In this document: positions 1 to 6,761 of the stretch, piece by piece
How the letters are laid out: each line of letters begins with the position of its first letter
How positions within the stretch are numbered: position 1 is the first letter of the stretch
NCBI GenBank assembly: GCA_001412335.1
Contig: LKUF01000154.1
Span: 1 to 18,558, forward strand
DNA: 18,558 nucleotides
Source of the DNA: Methanolinea sp. SDB
GTDB taxonomy: Archaea > Halobacteriota > Methanomicrobia > Methanomicrobiales > Methanospirillaceae
Direction: 5' to 3'
Notes under the pieces: generated by a model
What the model was told of the DNA's origin: nothing
Seen by the model: only the letters and a program-made list of their open reading frames with translations
Database searches by the model: none
Made by a program: the position numbers and the translations under genes

Positions 1-555
1 ACGCAGAATACGCTCCGTATCGTGAAGGTCTTCTGGGCGCTCGATTCGGACCTCGCATACCGGCGCCACTTCCCTGCAATCAACTGGCTGCTCTCGTATT
101 CCCTGTACGGGGACGAGGTGGGAAGATGGTGGACCGAGAACATCGGCCCGGAGTGGGTCGCGTACCGCAAGGAGATGATGCTCCTTCTCCAGAAAGAGAA
201 CGAACTCGAGGAGATCGTCAAGCTCGTTGGTCCGGAAGTACTGCCCGAAGAGGACAAACTCGTTTTATTCAAAGCCGAGACGATCCGGGAGAGTTACCTC
301 GCCCAGTACGCATTCCACCCGCATGATACCTATACGGATGCCGGCAGGCAGTACCGGATGATGGCGATGCTGTTTGACTTCTTTACCCTGGCGGACAGGG
401 CCCTTGAACACAACATTACCACGGAACAGATCCGAAACCTCCCGGTCAAGACCGCACTGGCCCGGATGGGTTCGGTACCAAAAGATGCAGAGGAACCCGA
501 ATTTGCCGCTATCAAGACTGCCATGGCCGCACAGTTCAAAGAGCTGGGGGTGTGA
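1..555 (+). CDS. atpA: A-type ATP synthase subunit A, copy 1 (5'-truncated by window edge)
   Basis: This is the C-terminal 184 residues of the catalytic A subunit of the A1 head, which binds and makes or hydrolyses ATP at the A/B interface. The reading frame is open from base 1, which encodes TQNTLRIVKVFWALD. This is the conserved segment after the Walker B region, followed by YRRHFPAINW and the helical C-terminal domain with LLQKENELEEIVKLVGP. The P-loop and Walker B lie outside the window. The internal GTG at 22 is not a start, because homology runs through it to base 1. The stop is at 553-555, and atpB begins five bases later. Compared with the second atpA in this window, only about half of the positions match by eye, so this is a separate paralogue. 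It keeps the usual RIVKVFWALD stretch that the second copy has changed. Identification is secure. Confidence 0.97.
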   Translation, partial: TQNTLRIVKVFWALDSDLAYRRHFPAINWLLSYSLYGDEVGRWWTENIGPEWVAYRKEMMLLLQKENELEEIVKLVGPEVLPEEDKLVLFKAETIRESYLAQYAFHPHDTYTDAGRQYRMMAMLFDFFTLADRALEHNITTEQIRNLPVKTALARMGSVPKDAEEPEFAAIKTAMAAQFKELGV

Positions 556-560
556 AGGCA

Positions 561-1958
561 ATGGCTGAACCTTCCAGGGAATATTCCACGGTCTCCAAGG
601 TGGTCGGCCCGATCATCGTTGTCGACGATGTCGAGGGTATCGGGTACAGCGAGGTTGTCGAGATTACGATGCCGAGCGGTGAGAAGAGACTCGGCCAGGT
701 GCTCGAAACCCAGACCACCCGGGCCATAGTCCAGGTATTCGGGGGTACCCGTGATCTCGATACCGATATCACCTCGGTCCGGTTTTCCGGCGAGATAATG
801 AAGATCCCCCTGTCCGGAGAGATACTCGGGCGGATCTTCAACGGGATTGCCCAACCGCTCGACGGCGGAGGGCCGGTCATCCCGGAGGAGATGCGGGACA
901 TCTATGGATTGCCAATCAATCCCTATGCCCGCGAACATCCCCGTGATTCTATCGAAACAGGGATTTCAGCGATAGACGGCATGAATACCCTCGTCAGGGG
1001 TCAGAAACTTCCCATATTCTCCGGGGCCGGGCTTCCACACAACATGCTTGCCGCACAGGTAACCCGGCAGGCAAAGGTGCTCGGGCAGGAGGAAGACTTC
1101 GCAGTCGTATTTGCCGCGATGGGGATTACTCACGAGGAAGCGGCATTTTTCCTGAGGGATTTCCGGTCGACCGGTGCGCTGGAGAGGGCAGTTTTATTCT
1201 TGAACCTTGCCGACGATCCTGCGATCGAACGGATCATCACGCCGCGTCTCGCACTCACGACGGCGGAATTCCTGGCGTTTGAAAAGGATATGCACGTCCT
1301 CGTCATCCTCACGGACCTTACCAATTACTGCGAATCTCTCAGGGAGATCGCGGCTGCGAGAGAGGAGGTGCCCGGCAGGAGAGGGTATCCCGGTTACATG
1401 TATACCGATCTTGCCGGAATATACGAGCGTGCCGGGCGTATTGCCGGAAAGAAGGGTTCGATTACCCAGCTGCCCATCCTGACGATGCCTGACGACGACA
1501 TAACCCACCCTGTCCCCGACCTGACAGGATATATCACAGAGGGCCAGATCGTTCTTTCGCGCGACCTTTACAGGAAAGGGATCTATCCCCCGATAAACGT
1601 CCTGCCTTGTCTTTCGCGACTGATGCAGGGTGGAATCGGTGAAGGAAGGACCCGGGACGATCATGCGGATGTCAACAACCAGCTCTATTCTGCCTATGCA
1701 CAAGGGATAAAGATCAAGAACCTGGTTGCGGTGATCGGCGAGGAAGGGCTTTCAGACACCGACAGGCAGTACCTGACTTTTACTGAACGTTTTGAGACCG
1801 AGTTGATCGCGCAGGGGCAGTACGAGGATCGTTCGTTTCACAGGACGCTCGACATAGCCTGGGAGCTGCTCTCCATCCTGCCTGAATCCGAGTTGAAGAG
1901 GATAGACACCCGTTTTATCGCACAATACCACCCTGCCCACCGGAGATCGCAGACATGA
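561..1958 (+). CDS. atpB: A-type ATP synthase subunit B, copy 1
   Basis: This is the non-catalytic nucleotide-binding B subunit of the A1 head, which alternates with subunit A in the hexamer. The product is 465 residues, the usual length. It contains the family stretches INPYAREHPRD, SAIDGMNTLVRGQKLPIFSG, REEVPGRRGYPGYMYTDLA, PILTMPDDDITHPVPDLTGY and TEGQIVLSRDLYRKG, and ends with the helical C-terminal domain. Like other B subunits it lacks a functional Walker A motif. I prefer the ATG at 561 because GGGGGTG at about 546-552 sits as a ribosome binding site ahead of it. A GTG at 552 in the same frame would add three residues and overlap the atpA stop. The gene ends in an ATGA overlap with atpD, consistent with translational coupling. 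A second, diverged copy lies at 10449-11846. Confidence 0.96.
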   Translation: MAEPSREYSTVSKVVGPIIVVDDVEGIGYSEVVEITMPSGEKRLGQVLETQTTRAIVQVFGGTRDLDTDITSVRFSGEIMKIPLSGEILGRIFNGIAQPLDGGGPVIPEEMRDIYGLPINPYAREHPRDSIETGISAIDGMNTLVRGQKLPIFSGAGLPHNMLAAQVTRQAKVLGQEEDFAVVFAAMGITHEEAAFFLRDFRSTGALERAVLFLNLADDPAIERIITPRLALTTAEFLAFEKDMHVLVILTDLTNYCESLREIAAAREEVPGRRGYPGYMYTDLAGIYERAGRIAGKKGSITQLPILTMPDDDITHPVPDLTGYITEGQIVLSRDLYRKGIYPPINVLPCLSRLMQGGIGEGRTRDDHADVNNQLYSAYAQGIKIKNLVAVIGEEGLSDTDRQYLTFTERFETELIAQGQYEDRSFHRTLDIAWELLSILPESELKRIDTRFIAQYHPAHRRSQT

Positions 1959-2596
1959 GCAAGCTGGCGATAAGCGGCATCCGCCCCACGAGAATTGAAC
2001 TTCTCAAACTGAAGAGACAGGAGGTTCTTGCCCAGAGAGGCCACGATCTACTCGAGGAGAAACTGGATGCGATGGTAATGGAATTTTTCAGGTACCTGGA
2101 TTCGTATATCCGTCTCAAAAGAGAGGTCCAGGAGAGTGTTGATCGTGCCCTGGATGCACTGTCCGCAGCCCACCTGGTGACCGGGAGGAACCGGCTCGAG
2201 GAGATCGCAGGATCAACCCCGAAGATGGATGATCTCTCCATGGACACGCGCTCCATCATGGGTGTCCGTGTTCCCGGAATTGTTGTCCCGGAAACACTCC
2301 GGACGCATTCCCGGACGGGATACAGCTATCTCGGCACCAACACCCATCTCGACTGTGCTGCTACGCTGTTTGAGCACTCAACAAGGAAGATACTCGAACT
2401 GGCTGAACTGGAGGGGACTGTGCGGAGACTTGCTTTAGAGATCCGGAATACCCGCCGGAGAGTGAATGCGCTAGAAAATATCCTGATCCCAAGACTCAAG
2501 GCCACCCGCCGATATATCGAGATGCACCTCGAGGAGAGGGAGCGCGAGGATCTCTTCAGGAGGAAGAGAACAAAAAATATTATCCAGGCGCATTAG
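1955..2596 (+). CDS. atpD: A-type ATP synthase subunit D, copy 1
   Basis: Subunit D forms the coiled-coil central rotor shaft of the A1 head, equivalent to gamma in F-type enzymes. The 213-residue product opens with a region containing PTRIELLKLKRQEVLAQRGHDLL, the family N-terminal helix. It ends with RRRVNALENILIPRLKATRRYIEMHLEEREREDL, the conserved C-terminal helix, and the two helices pair in the shaft. The middle (about residues 75-140) is a less conserved globular part. The start ATG overlaps the atpB stop (ATGA at 1955-1958). The paralogue at 11852-12499 is recognisably similar at both ends and clearly different in the middle. A 30-base gap separates this gene from a small membrane-protein ORF probably in the same transcript. 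Confidence 0.95.
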   Translation: MSKLAISGIRPTRIELLKLKRQEVLAQRGHDLLEEKLDAMVMEFFRYLDSYIRLKREVQESVDRALDALSAAHLVTGRNRLEEIAGSTPKMDDLSMDTRSIMGVRVPGIVVPETLRTHSRTGYSYLGTNTHLDCAATLFEHSTRKILELAELEGTVRRLALEIRNTRRRVNALENILIPRLKATRRYIEMHLEEREREDLFRRKRTKNIIQAH

Positions 2597-2626
2597 CAGT
2601 TCCTGTTTTTTCCGGGAGAAAAACAC

Positions 2627-2776
2627 GTGGATGAAGGTATATTCGAGAGACTTTCAAAAGATCCCCGTTTCCGTGCAAAAGCTGCGGTGATCATGAAGAT
2701 ACTCCAGATTATTATCTATCTCTGGATAGCCGCAGGAGTTTTTCTCTTTCTCCTCCTGTACATTCTGAATACCTGA
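2627..2776 (+). CDS. Small single-pass membrane protein at the end of ATP synthase operon 1
   Basis: This 49-codon ORF starts with GTG, preceded by a GGGAGA ribosome binding site at about 2614-2619. The N-terminal 24 residues are charged (DEGIFERLSKDPRFRAKAAV), followed by one long hydrophobic helix over about residues 25-48 (KILQIIIYLWIAAGVFLFLL). This pattern predicts a basic cytoplasmic N-terminus and a single membrane anchor. It follows atpD by 30 bases on the same strand with no terminator between, so co-transcription is likely. The Methanosarcina mazei aha cluster has been described with a small extra gene, ahaG, after ahaD. This ORF occupies the same place, but I cannot tell whether they are homologous. 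No counterpart follows the second atpD. Function is unknown; an assembly or accessory role for the ATP synthase is inference from position only. Confidence 0.6.
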   Translation: MDEGIFERLSKDPRFRAKAAVIMKILQIIIYLWIAAGVFLFLLLYILNT

Positions 2777-2801
2777 TATCAGGGGCTCCTTTTATCTCAG
2801 G
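2772..2801. terminator. Candidate bidirectional terminator between convergent genes
   Basis: A perfect 12-base palindrome, CCTGATATCAGG, lies at 2772-2783 over the stop of the small membrane-protein gene. A second TCAGG follows at 2797-2801, and a short T-run (2790-2793) lies between. The spacer between the two convergent genes is only 15 bases, so termination signals for both strands must overlap here or lie within the coding ends. The T-run is short for an archaeal oligo-U terminator, hence the low confidence. Confidence 0.3.
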
Positions 2802-3646
2802 ATAAGGATCGGGCGCATCGTATTTTTTGCCACTTCTACACACGTGCTTCCGACCAGCAAGTCCTCAAACCATCCCCTCCCGTACGAACTCATGCATATG
2901 AGCGATACATCCTCTTCTTCGGCAACGTGGTTGATCTCATGTGGCGGGCTGCCTCTCCGGACTATAGTTGTGGCCTGGATCCCCCTCTTTTCAAGGGAAT
3001 CGCGAGACTCTTCAAGATTTTTGATGGCAAGGGCCTCATTCTCCAGGATCTCCTCTTTGGTCTCGCCCCTGGAGATGACATGCAGGAGAACGATTGACCC
3101 TATTCCCGGGATATTGCTGGCAGTTCTGACAGCCTGGTCCGAGAATGTGGAAAAATCCGTGGGACAGAGAACCCTCGAGAGAATCATCGGGCAGAACTTC
3201 TGGTATACGACACCCGACAGACTCTCTATCACTTTATATCGCATGATGAGTAGCGGAATCGGGGCATGTCTGAGAATGTGTGACGATACACTGCCAAGCA
3301 AAAGACCCCTGATGAGATTTTTCCCCCGGGCACTCATCACGATGACAGTGGCCTCCTCTTCGGCTGCGACATCGACAATGGCCTGGCCGACCGATCTGCC
3401 CCTGGGGGGCTCTATCCTGACTTTTACCACGAGCCCGGTTTTTTCTAAAAGAGTTTTCTCTTCATTCAGGGATCGCATCACCTTTTTCTCGATAGCGCCT
3501 TCAACCCAGCGTTCCCTGCCCGATTTTTCGGTTTCCGCCACGTGAAGAAGGATAACCTCGTGGATCCCGGGAAGCTGTCCAATGCAGTCCTGGGCCCTTC
3601 TTGCATGCTCGGAAAAATCGGTTGGAAATAAAACCCTCGTAAACAT
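2792..3646 (-). CDS. Tandem universal stress protein (two UspA domains)
   Basis: A 284-residue protein made of two fused Usp domains. Domain 1 covers about residues 1-140 and begins FTRVLFPTDFSEHA. Domain 2 covers about 154-284 and begins LSRVLCPTDFSTFS. Each ends in the family's nucleotide-binding loop, a glycine followed nine residues later by Gly-Ser: G108 to G118-S119 in domain 1 and G256 to G266-S267 in domain 2. The first glycine of the usual G-x2-G is serine in both. ATP or AMP binding is therefore possible but not assured. I chose the ATG at 3646 because homology begins there. An in-frame ATG at 3757 would add 37 residues unlike any Usp and overlap the upstream control region. Usp proteins are soluble and linked to stress or energy state; a link to the flanking ATP synthases is inference from position. 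Confidence 0.88.
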   Translation of the reverse strand: MFTRVLFPTDFSEHARRAQDCIGQLPGIHEVILLHVAETEKSGRERWVEGAIEKKVMRSLNEEKTLLEKTGLVVKVRIEPPRGRSVGQAIVDVAAEEEATVIVMSARGKNLIRGLLLGSVSSHILRHAPIPLLIMRYKVIESLSGVVYQKFCPMILSRVLCPTDFSTFSDQAVRTASNIPGIGSIVLLHVISRGETKEEILENEALAIKNLEESRDSLEKRGIQATTIVRRGSPPHEINHVAEEEDVSLICMSSYGRGWFEDLLVGSTCVEVAKNTMRPILILR

Positions 3647-3714
3647 ATTACCATCCCATCCTATCATCCGCCGGAATAAGATTAATGCCCTGTATACCGA
3701 AATCGATTCGGAAT

Positions 3715-3725
3715 AAGATATAGCT
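3715..3725 (-). promoter_or_regulatory. Candidate TATA box for the universal stress protein gene
   Basis: Read on the minus strand this is CTATATCTTAT, about 70 bases before the Usp start at 3646. Transcription would begin near 3690 and leave a leader of about 45 bases. A weaker AT-rich stretch (3675-3684) is closer to the gene and could serve instead. Confidence 0.35.
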
Positions 3726-3789
3726 GTCCATGCCACATTCATGTCCGGTATTTCCAACGCACATCCGCCCGGGAGATTTGTATTTTACA

Positions 3790-3820
3790 TCCCCTATTTT
3801 CGGGGGAAGATATATATGCT
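3790..3820 (+). promoter_or_regulatory. Promoter of ATP synthase operon 2 (BRE and TATA box)
   Basis: A purine-rich GGGGGAAG (3802-3809), resembling an archaeal BRE, runs directly into the TATA-like ATATATAT (about 3810-3817). With the usual archaeal distance, transcription would start near 3838-3845, leaving a leader of about 25 bases before the 58-codon ORF at 3868. A short inverted repeat, TCCCC (3790-3794) with GGGGA (3803-3807), overlaps the BRE, so a regulator bound there could block TFB. The placement is convincing; regulation is inference. Confidence 0.6.
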
Positions 3821-3867
3821 GGTATACCAAGTATTCCGCGATCCCACACAATTCCAGGGGCCGGACA

Positions 3868-4044
3868 ATGCGCTCTGCAAACCTCGAAATGATTGAAAAA
3901 TTACGAATGGTGGCGCTAAAACGCTGTGAAGAGCGTATCGTCCGGGCATCTGAAAAAGACGGCAATCTCCCGAAGAAGATAGAGTATTGCGATCCACATT
4001 ACGGGGTCTCATCGGTATTGAAGCATAAACACGGTCTGGTTTAG
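3868..4044 (+). CDS. Small conserved-position hypothetical protein leading ATP synthase operon 2
   Basis: A 58-residue, strongly basic ORF that I do not recognise. The first half is predicted helical (MIEKLRMVALKRCEERIVRASEK). The second half is rich in Pro, His, Tyr and Lys, with Cys20 and Cys41 and the stretch YCDPHYGVSSVLKHKHG. There is no signal peptide or membrane helix. The reading frame is open further upstream to an ATG at 3730, but that would run through the TATA box, so the ATG at 3868, about 25 bases after the predicted transcription start, is preferred. The stop falls nine bases before the atpH start and overlaps its ribosome binding site, so the two are probably translationally coupled. 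Function is unknown; a role in ATP synthase assembly or regulation is a guess from position. It could also be a leader ORF that affects atpH expression. Confidence 0.55.
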   Translation: MRSANLEMIEKLRMVALKRCEERIVRASEKDGNLPKKIEYCDPHYGVSSVLKHKHGLV

Positions 4045-4053
4045 GTGATGGAA

Positions 4054-4374
4054 ATGGAAGAAGAGGCATCTCTCCTCGAACAGGTCAAGACAAAAGAACT
4101 TGAATTAAAAGAGCAGGAAGAGAGTGCGAGGGTACAGGCCCAGGCAATAATTTCTGACGCAAAGCAACGCTCCTCCGAGATGATCGAAGGTGCAAGAAAG
4201 GAAGGAGAATCACTTGCCGAGAAGAGATACTCGCAGGGCATGGCAAAGCTCGAATCCGAGATGCAGGCCTTACGGTCCGAGGCAGAAGCACGCCGGCTGG
4301 AGACCGCAAGAAGGGGCGAATCCCGGGTCGCGGACGCATCACGAAGAATTATCGAAAAAGTAGCATTTGAGTAG
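4054..4374 (+). CDS. atpH: A-type ATP synthase subunit H (peripheral stalk)
   Basis: Subunit H pairs with subunit E to form the peripheral stalks that hold the A1 head against the membrane subunit I. The 106-residue product is almost entirely charged, coiled-coil helix with Ala-, Glu-, Lys- and Arg-rich repeats and no hydrophobic segment. This matches the length and character of the family. I chose the ATG at 4054 because AGGTGA at 4043-4048 sits five bases ahead of it. In-frame GTG 4045 and ATG 4048 lie inside that site. It is the first ATP synthase gene of the canonical methanogen order H-I-K-E-C-F-A-B-D, which backs the call since the sequence itself is low in complexity. Five bases separate its stop from atpI. 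Confidence 0.87.
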   Translation: MEEEASLLEQVKTKELELKEQEESARVQAQAIISDAKQRSSEMIEGARKEGESLAEKRYSQGMAKLESEMQALRSEAEARRLETARRGESRVADASRRIIEKVAFE

Positions 4375-4379
4375 CCGTT

Positions 4380-6284
4380 ATGCGGCAGAGAATGGAGAGT
4401 GTCCTTGTAATAGGACCAAAAAAGGATCACCAGAATATCGTTGATGTTCTCTACCAGGAGGGGACGATCCATCTCCAGGATGCAGGTCTTGGACAATATC
4501 CTGGCCTGTTCAACAAGATGGAAATGATCAGCCTGGAAGATCTCACGTCCGTCCTGATGAAAATCAATGGTATTTACCAGATACTCCCCGGGATCCCGGA
4601 TGACATTGCAGAACAGGATAGAATATTTGAAGAACTCCGTTGGAAAAGCACCGGCGATCTTGTATCTATCGCAGAATCAGGAATAAATGAACTCGAGACC
4701 CGGACACGGGAGCTTGCCTCGCGGAAGAGCGAACTGGACCTGAATAAGACCACACTGGAACGATACGAAAAGATACTCGACAAGATTCAGCCTCTGGAAA
4801 ACCAGCTCCCGTTGATGGAAGGCTTTGAAGTGACCGTTCTTCTCATTCAAAGCGAATTCAAAGACGTCCTTGCCCTTATCACCCCGATATTGAAGAACAT
4901 CACGCATAACCAGTTCGAATTCATATCTGCAGATCTCGACGAGACGACGACTGCTGCGATCACGGTATTCAACAAGAAGTATTCCGAAGACGTCCATTCA
5001 TTCCTCTTCTCTCAAAACGTCAACGAGATCAGGATCCCGAAGGACTACGCCAACATGCCCCTGCAGGATGCCCTGAACAAGATCTCCTTAAAAAAGATCG
5101 AGATAGACCAGGAGATGAAGGATATCGATGCGGAATTGTCAGCTCTTTCATCACGGTACTACCAGCAACTCGCTGTTTACCGGAGACTGCTTGAGGACCG
5201 AAAGGAGGAGGTCTCGGCCTTCAGCAAGTTCGGAGAATCCGAGCACACGATACTTGTGAAAGGGTGGGTACCGAAAAAATTCATCAAAAAGACAAAAAAA
5301 GCGCTTTTCCAGGCATTCGGTGATCGTGTTGTCCTTACCGTGATGGATATGAGTCCTGATGAATTCGAGGAGGCGCCCATCTTCTATGACAATCCCTGGT
5401 GGGTCCGGCCATTTGAGTTCTTCACCCAGCTCGTGACCCCGCCCCGGTATCTTGAAGTAGACCCAAGCCCCGTATTCGCGATATTCTTTCCCATATTCTT
5501 TGGAGTGATAGTCGGTGATATTGGCTATGGTATCTGTATCATGGGATTTGGACTGGTCATGAAACGCATATTCCGGGACCTTGCATGGATGCAGCAGATA
5601 ATGAATATTCTTATCATCTCCTCAATCCCCACGATCTTTTTCGGGTTTTTGTTCGGGGAATTCTTCGGCGATTTTGGGGAGCATATGGGCTGGTTGCAGC
5701 CTTTAACCTTCCTTGGGATCACCTGGAACCGCGTCGAGGCAATGATTCCCCTCCTGATAGTGGCGATAGCAATCGGTGTCATACACGTATTTCTCGGACT
5801 GGGGATTGGGATTCTCAATGCATTTGCGAGAAGGAGCAAGAGGCATGTCTTTGAGAAGGCCGGGACTATCGGGGTCCTGTCAGGGATACTGATCCTGATC
5901 TGTACATTGACCGGTATCGTCCCCGCTGTCGTCCTGATCCCGGCAATCCTGGTCATACTCATCTCCCTGCCGATGGTCATCTATGGTGGGGGCGTTCTCG
6001 GTGCGATAGAGATCATGAGCTCAATCGGGAACATCCTCTCATACGCGAGGATCATGGCTATCGGAATGGCCTCAGTCATCCTTGCCATGGTGGCAAACCA
6101 GCTCGGCGGCGCAATGGATGTCGTTGCCGTCGGAGTTCTCATTGCAATCCTGCTGCATTCCCTCAACGTGATACTGGCGATGTTCAGCCCATCCATTCAC
6201 TCGATGAGACTGCATATCGTGGAATTCTACTCGAAATTCTATGAAGGCGGAGGTGTGATGTACAAACCTTTTGGGAGGAACTGA
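4380..6284 (+). CDS. atpI: A-type ATP synthase subunit I (membrane stator, a-subunit)
   Basis: Subunit I is the membrane stator that, with the c-ring, forms the ion path through the Ao sector. The 634-residue product has a soluble N-terminal half, opening SVLVIGPKKDHQNIVDVLYQEG, that contacts the peripheral stalks. From about residue 364 on there are roughly eight membrane helices. Conserved features include GVIVGDIGYG and FGFLFGEFFG. The essential arginine is R557 in NILSYARIMAIGMAS, and a second conserved arginine is R610 in HSMRLHIVEFYSKFYEGGG near the C-terminus. Length is usual for the family. The ribosome binding site before ATG 4380 is weak; an ATG at 4392, behind GGCAGAG, is a possible alternative start four residues in. 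The gene is followed by an AT-rich 136-base spacer instead of the tight joins seen elsewhere in the operon. Confidence 0.96.
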   Translation: MRQRMESVLVIGPKKDHQNIVDVLYQEGTIHLQDAGLGQYPGLFNKMEMISLEDLTSVLMKINGIYQILPGIPDDIAEQDRIFEELRWKSTGDLVSIAESGINELETRTRELASRKSELDLNKTTLERYEKILDKIQPLENQLPLMEGFEVTVLLIQSEFKDVLALITPILKNITHNQFEFISADLDETTTAAITVFNKKYSEDVHSFLFSQNVNEIRIPKDYANMPLQDALNKISLKKIEIDQEMKDIDAELSALSSRYYQQLAVYRRLLEDRKEEVSAFSKFGESEHTILVKGWVPKKFIKKTKKALFQAFGDRVVLTVMDMSPDEFEEAPIFYDNPWWVRPFEFFTQLVTPPRYLEVDPSPVFAIFFPIFFGVIVGDIGYGICIMGFGLVMKRIFRDLAWMQQIMNILIISSIPTIFFGFLFGEFFGDFGEHMGWLQPLTFLGITWNRVEAMIPLLIVAIAIGVIHVFLGLGIGILNAFARRSKRHVFEKAGTIGVLSGILILICTLTGIVPAVVLIPAILVILISLPMVIYGGGVLGAIEIMSSIGNILSYARIMAIGMASVILAMVANQLGGAMDVVAVGVLIAILLHSLNVILAMFSPSIHSMRLHIVEFYSKFYEGGGVMYKPFGRN

Positions 6285-6288
6285 AGCA

Positions 6289-6324
6289 TTGTTTTATTTT
6301 ATTTTTGATATTTATTTTTATTTA
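6289..6324 (+). terminator. Oligo-T terminator-like tract after atpI
   Basis: Right after the atpI stop the coding strand carries a series of T-runs (TTTTATTTTATTTTTG, then TTTATTTTTATTT), with no GC-rich stem needed. Tracts like this are typical archaeal intrinsic terminators. It would end a share of the transcripts from the upstream promoter within the operon, before atpK. Confidence 0.55.
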
Positions 6325-6373
6325 TAGGTACTTAACTTATACAAAAAATCGTTCTAATGTTGTTAAGCTATCG

Positions 6374-6396
6374 ATTTTATATATTATAACAGTTAT
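6374..6396 (+). promoter_or_regulatory. Candidate internal promoter for atpK, with dyad near the start site
   Basis: ATTTTATATATT (6374-6385) is a strong TATA-type sequence 36-47 bases before the atpK start. Transcription would begin near 6405, giving a short leader carrying GGAG (6409-6412). A perfect inverted repeat, ATAAC-A-GTTAT (6386-6396), sits just after the box. A looser pair, GTTAAGCT (6362-6369) and AGCTAAC (6402-6408), brackets the whole promoter. These could be operator sites. The TATA call is fair; the operator idea is inference. Confidence 0.5.
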
Positions 6397-6420
6397 GTTA
6401 CAGCTAACGGAGACTGAAAC

Positions 6421-6672
6421 ATGGCAGATGTAGCAACAGCGGCAGCCGCTATCCAGATGGCCGGCTGGGAGAAACCGATTGGAGCAGCGATTGCGTTCGC
6501 AGCCGGTGCGATTGGGACAGCGTGGGCGCAGTCAAGAATCGGTTCTGCAGGTGCGGGAACTATAGCCGAGAAGCCGGAGACCTCCAGTTCTATCATCATA
6601 CTCGAGGCAATTCCCGAAACCCTTGTCATTCTCGGGTTCGTGGTAGCATCGATGATAATCATCATGATCTAA
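6421..6672 (+). CDS. atpK: A-type ATP synthase subunit K (c-ring proteolipid)
   Basis: This is the proteolipid whose copies form the rotating c-ring and carry the coupling ion. The 83-residue product is a single two-helix hairpin: helix 1 about residues 20-49 (GAAIAFAAGAIGTAWAQSRI), a short polar loop AEKPET, and helix 2 about 56-83. The ion-binding glutamate is E66 in AIPETLVILG. Helix 1 keeps the glutamine (Q37) found at this place in many archaeal c subunits, and T67 follows E66. However, the usual ETQxIY pattern is changed to ETLVIL, so the tyrosine ligand of Na+-type rings is absent. A second glutamate, E62, lies one helical turn before E66, which is unusual. GGAG at 6409-6412 is the ribosome binding site. 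The gene is set apart by a promoter-like spacer before it and a hairpin after it, fitting the need for many copies per complex. Confidence 0.95.
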   Translation: MADVATAAAAIQMAGWEKPIGAAIAFAAGAIGTAWAQSRIGSAGAGTIAEKPETSSSIIILEAIPETLVILGFVVASMIIIMI

Positions 6673-6684
6673 TCCATCCCGTCC

Positions 6685-6710
6685 GCCGGGCCGGGAGATC
6701 CCCGGCTGGC
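6685..6710 (+). promoter_or_regulatory. Strong GC-rich hairpin between atpK and atpE
   Basis: The 26 bases fold into a stem of ten pairs with one bulged G (6690) and a five-base AGATC loop (6696-6700). The inner arm is CCGGG (6691-6695) with CCCGG (6701-6705). The outer arm is GCCGG (6685-6689) with CTGGC (6706-6710), including one G-T pair. No T-run follows, so it is not a classical terminator. Likely roles are protecting the atpK message from 3' decay, a processing site, or partial attenuation of the downstream genes; all are inference. Confidence 0.55.
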
Positions 6711-6761
6711 AGGATCTTTCGTATCGCAAGCGGATTACCTGAACAAAGATGATTTACGAGG

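Noticed and set aside
330..938. Minus-strand open frame of 202 codons
   Set aside because: It covers the end of atpA and the start of atpB, both secure by homology, and shows no family feature.
3647..3757. 37-residue N-terminal extension of the universal stress protein
   Set aside because: Usp homology begins at the ATG at 3646; the extra residues look like translated promoter.
3730..3867. Upstream extension of the 58-residue ORF to an ATG at 3730
   Set aside because: The extension would run through the BRE/TATA promoter and the predicted start of transcription.
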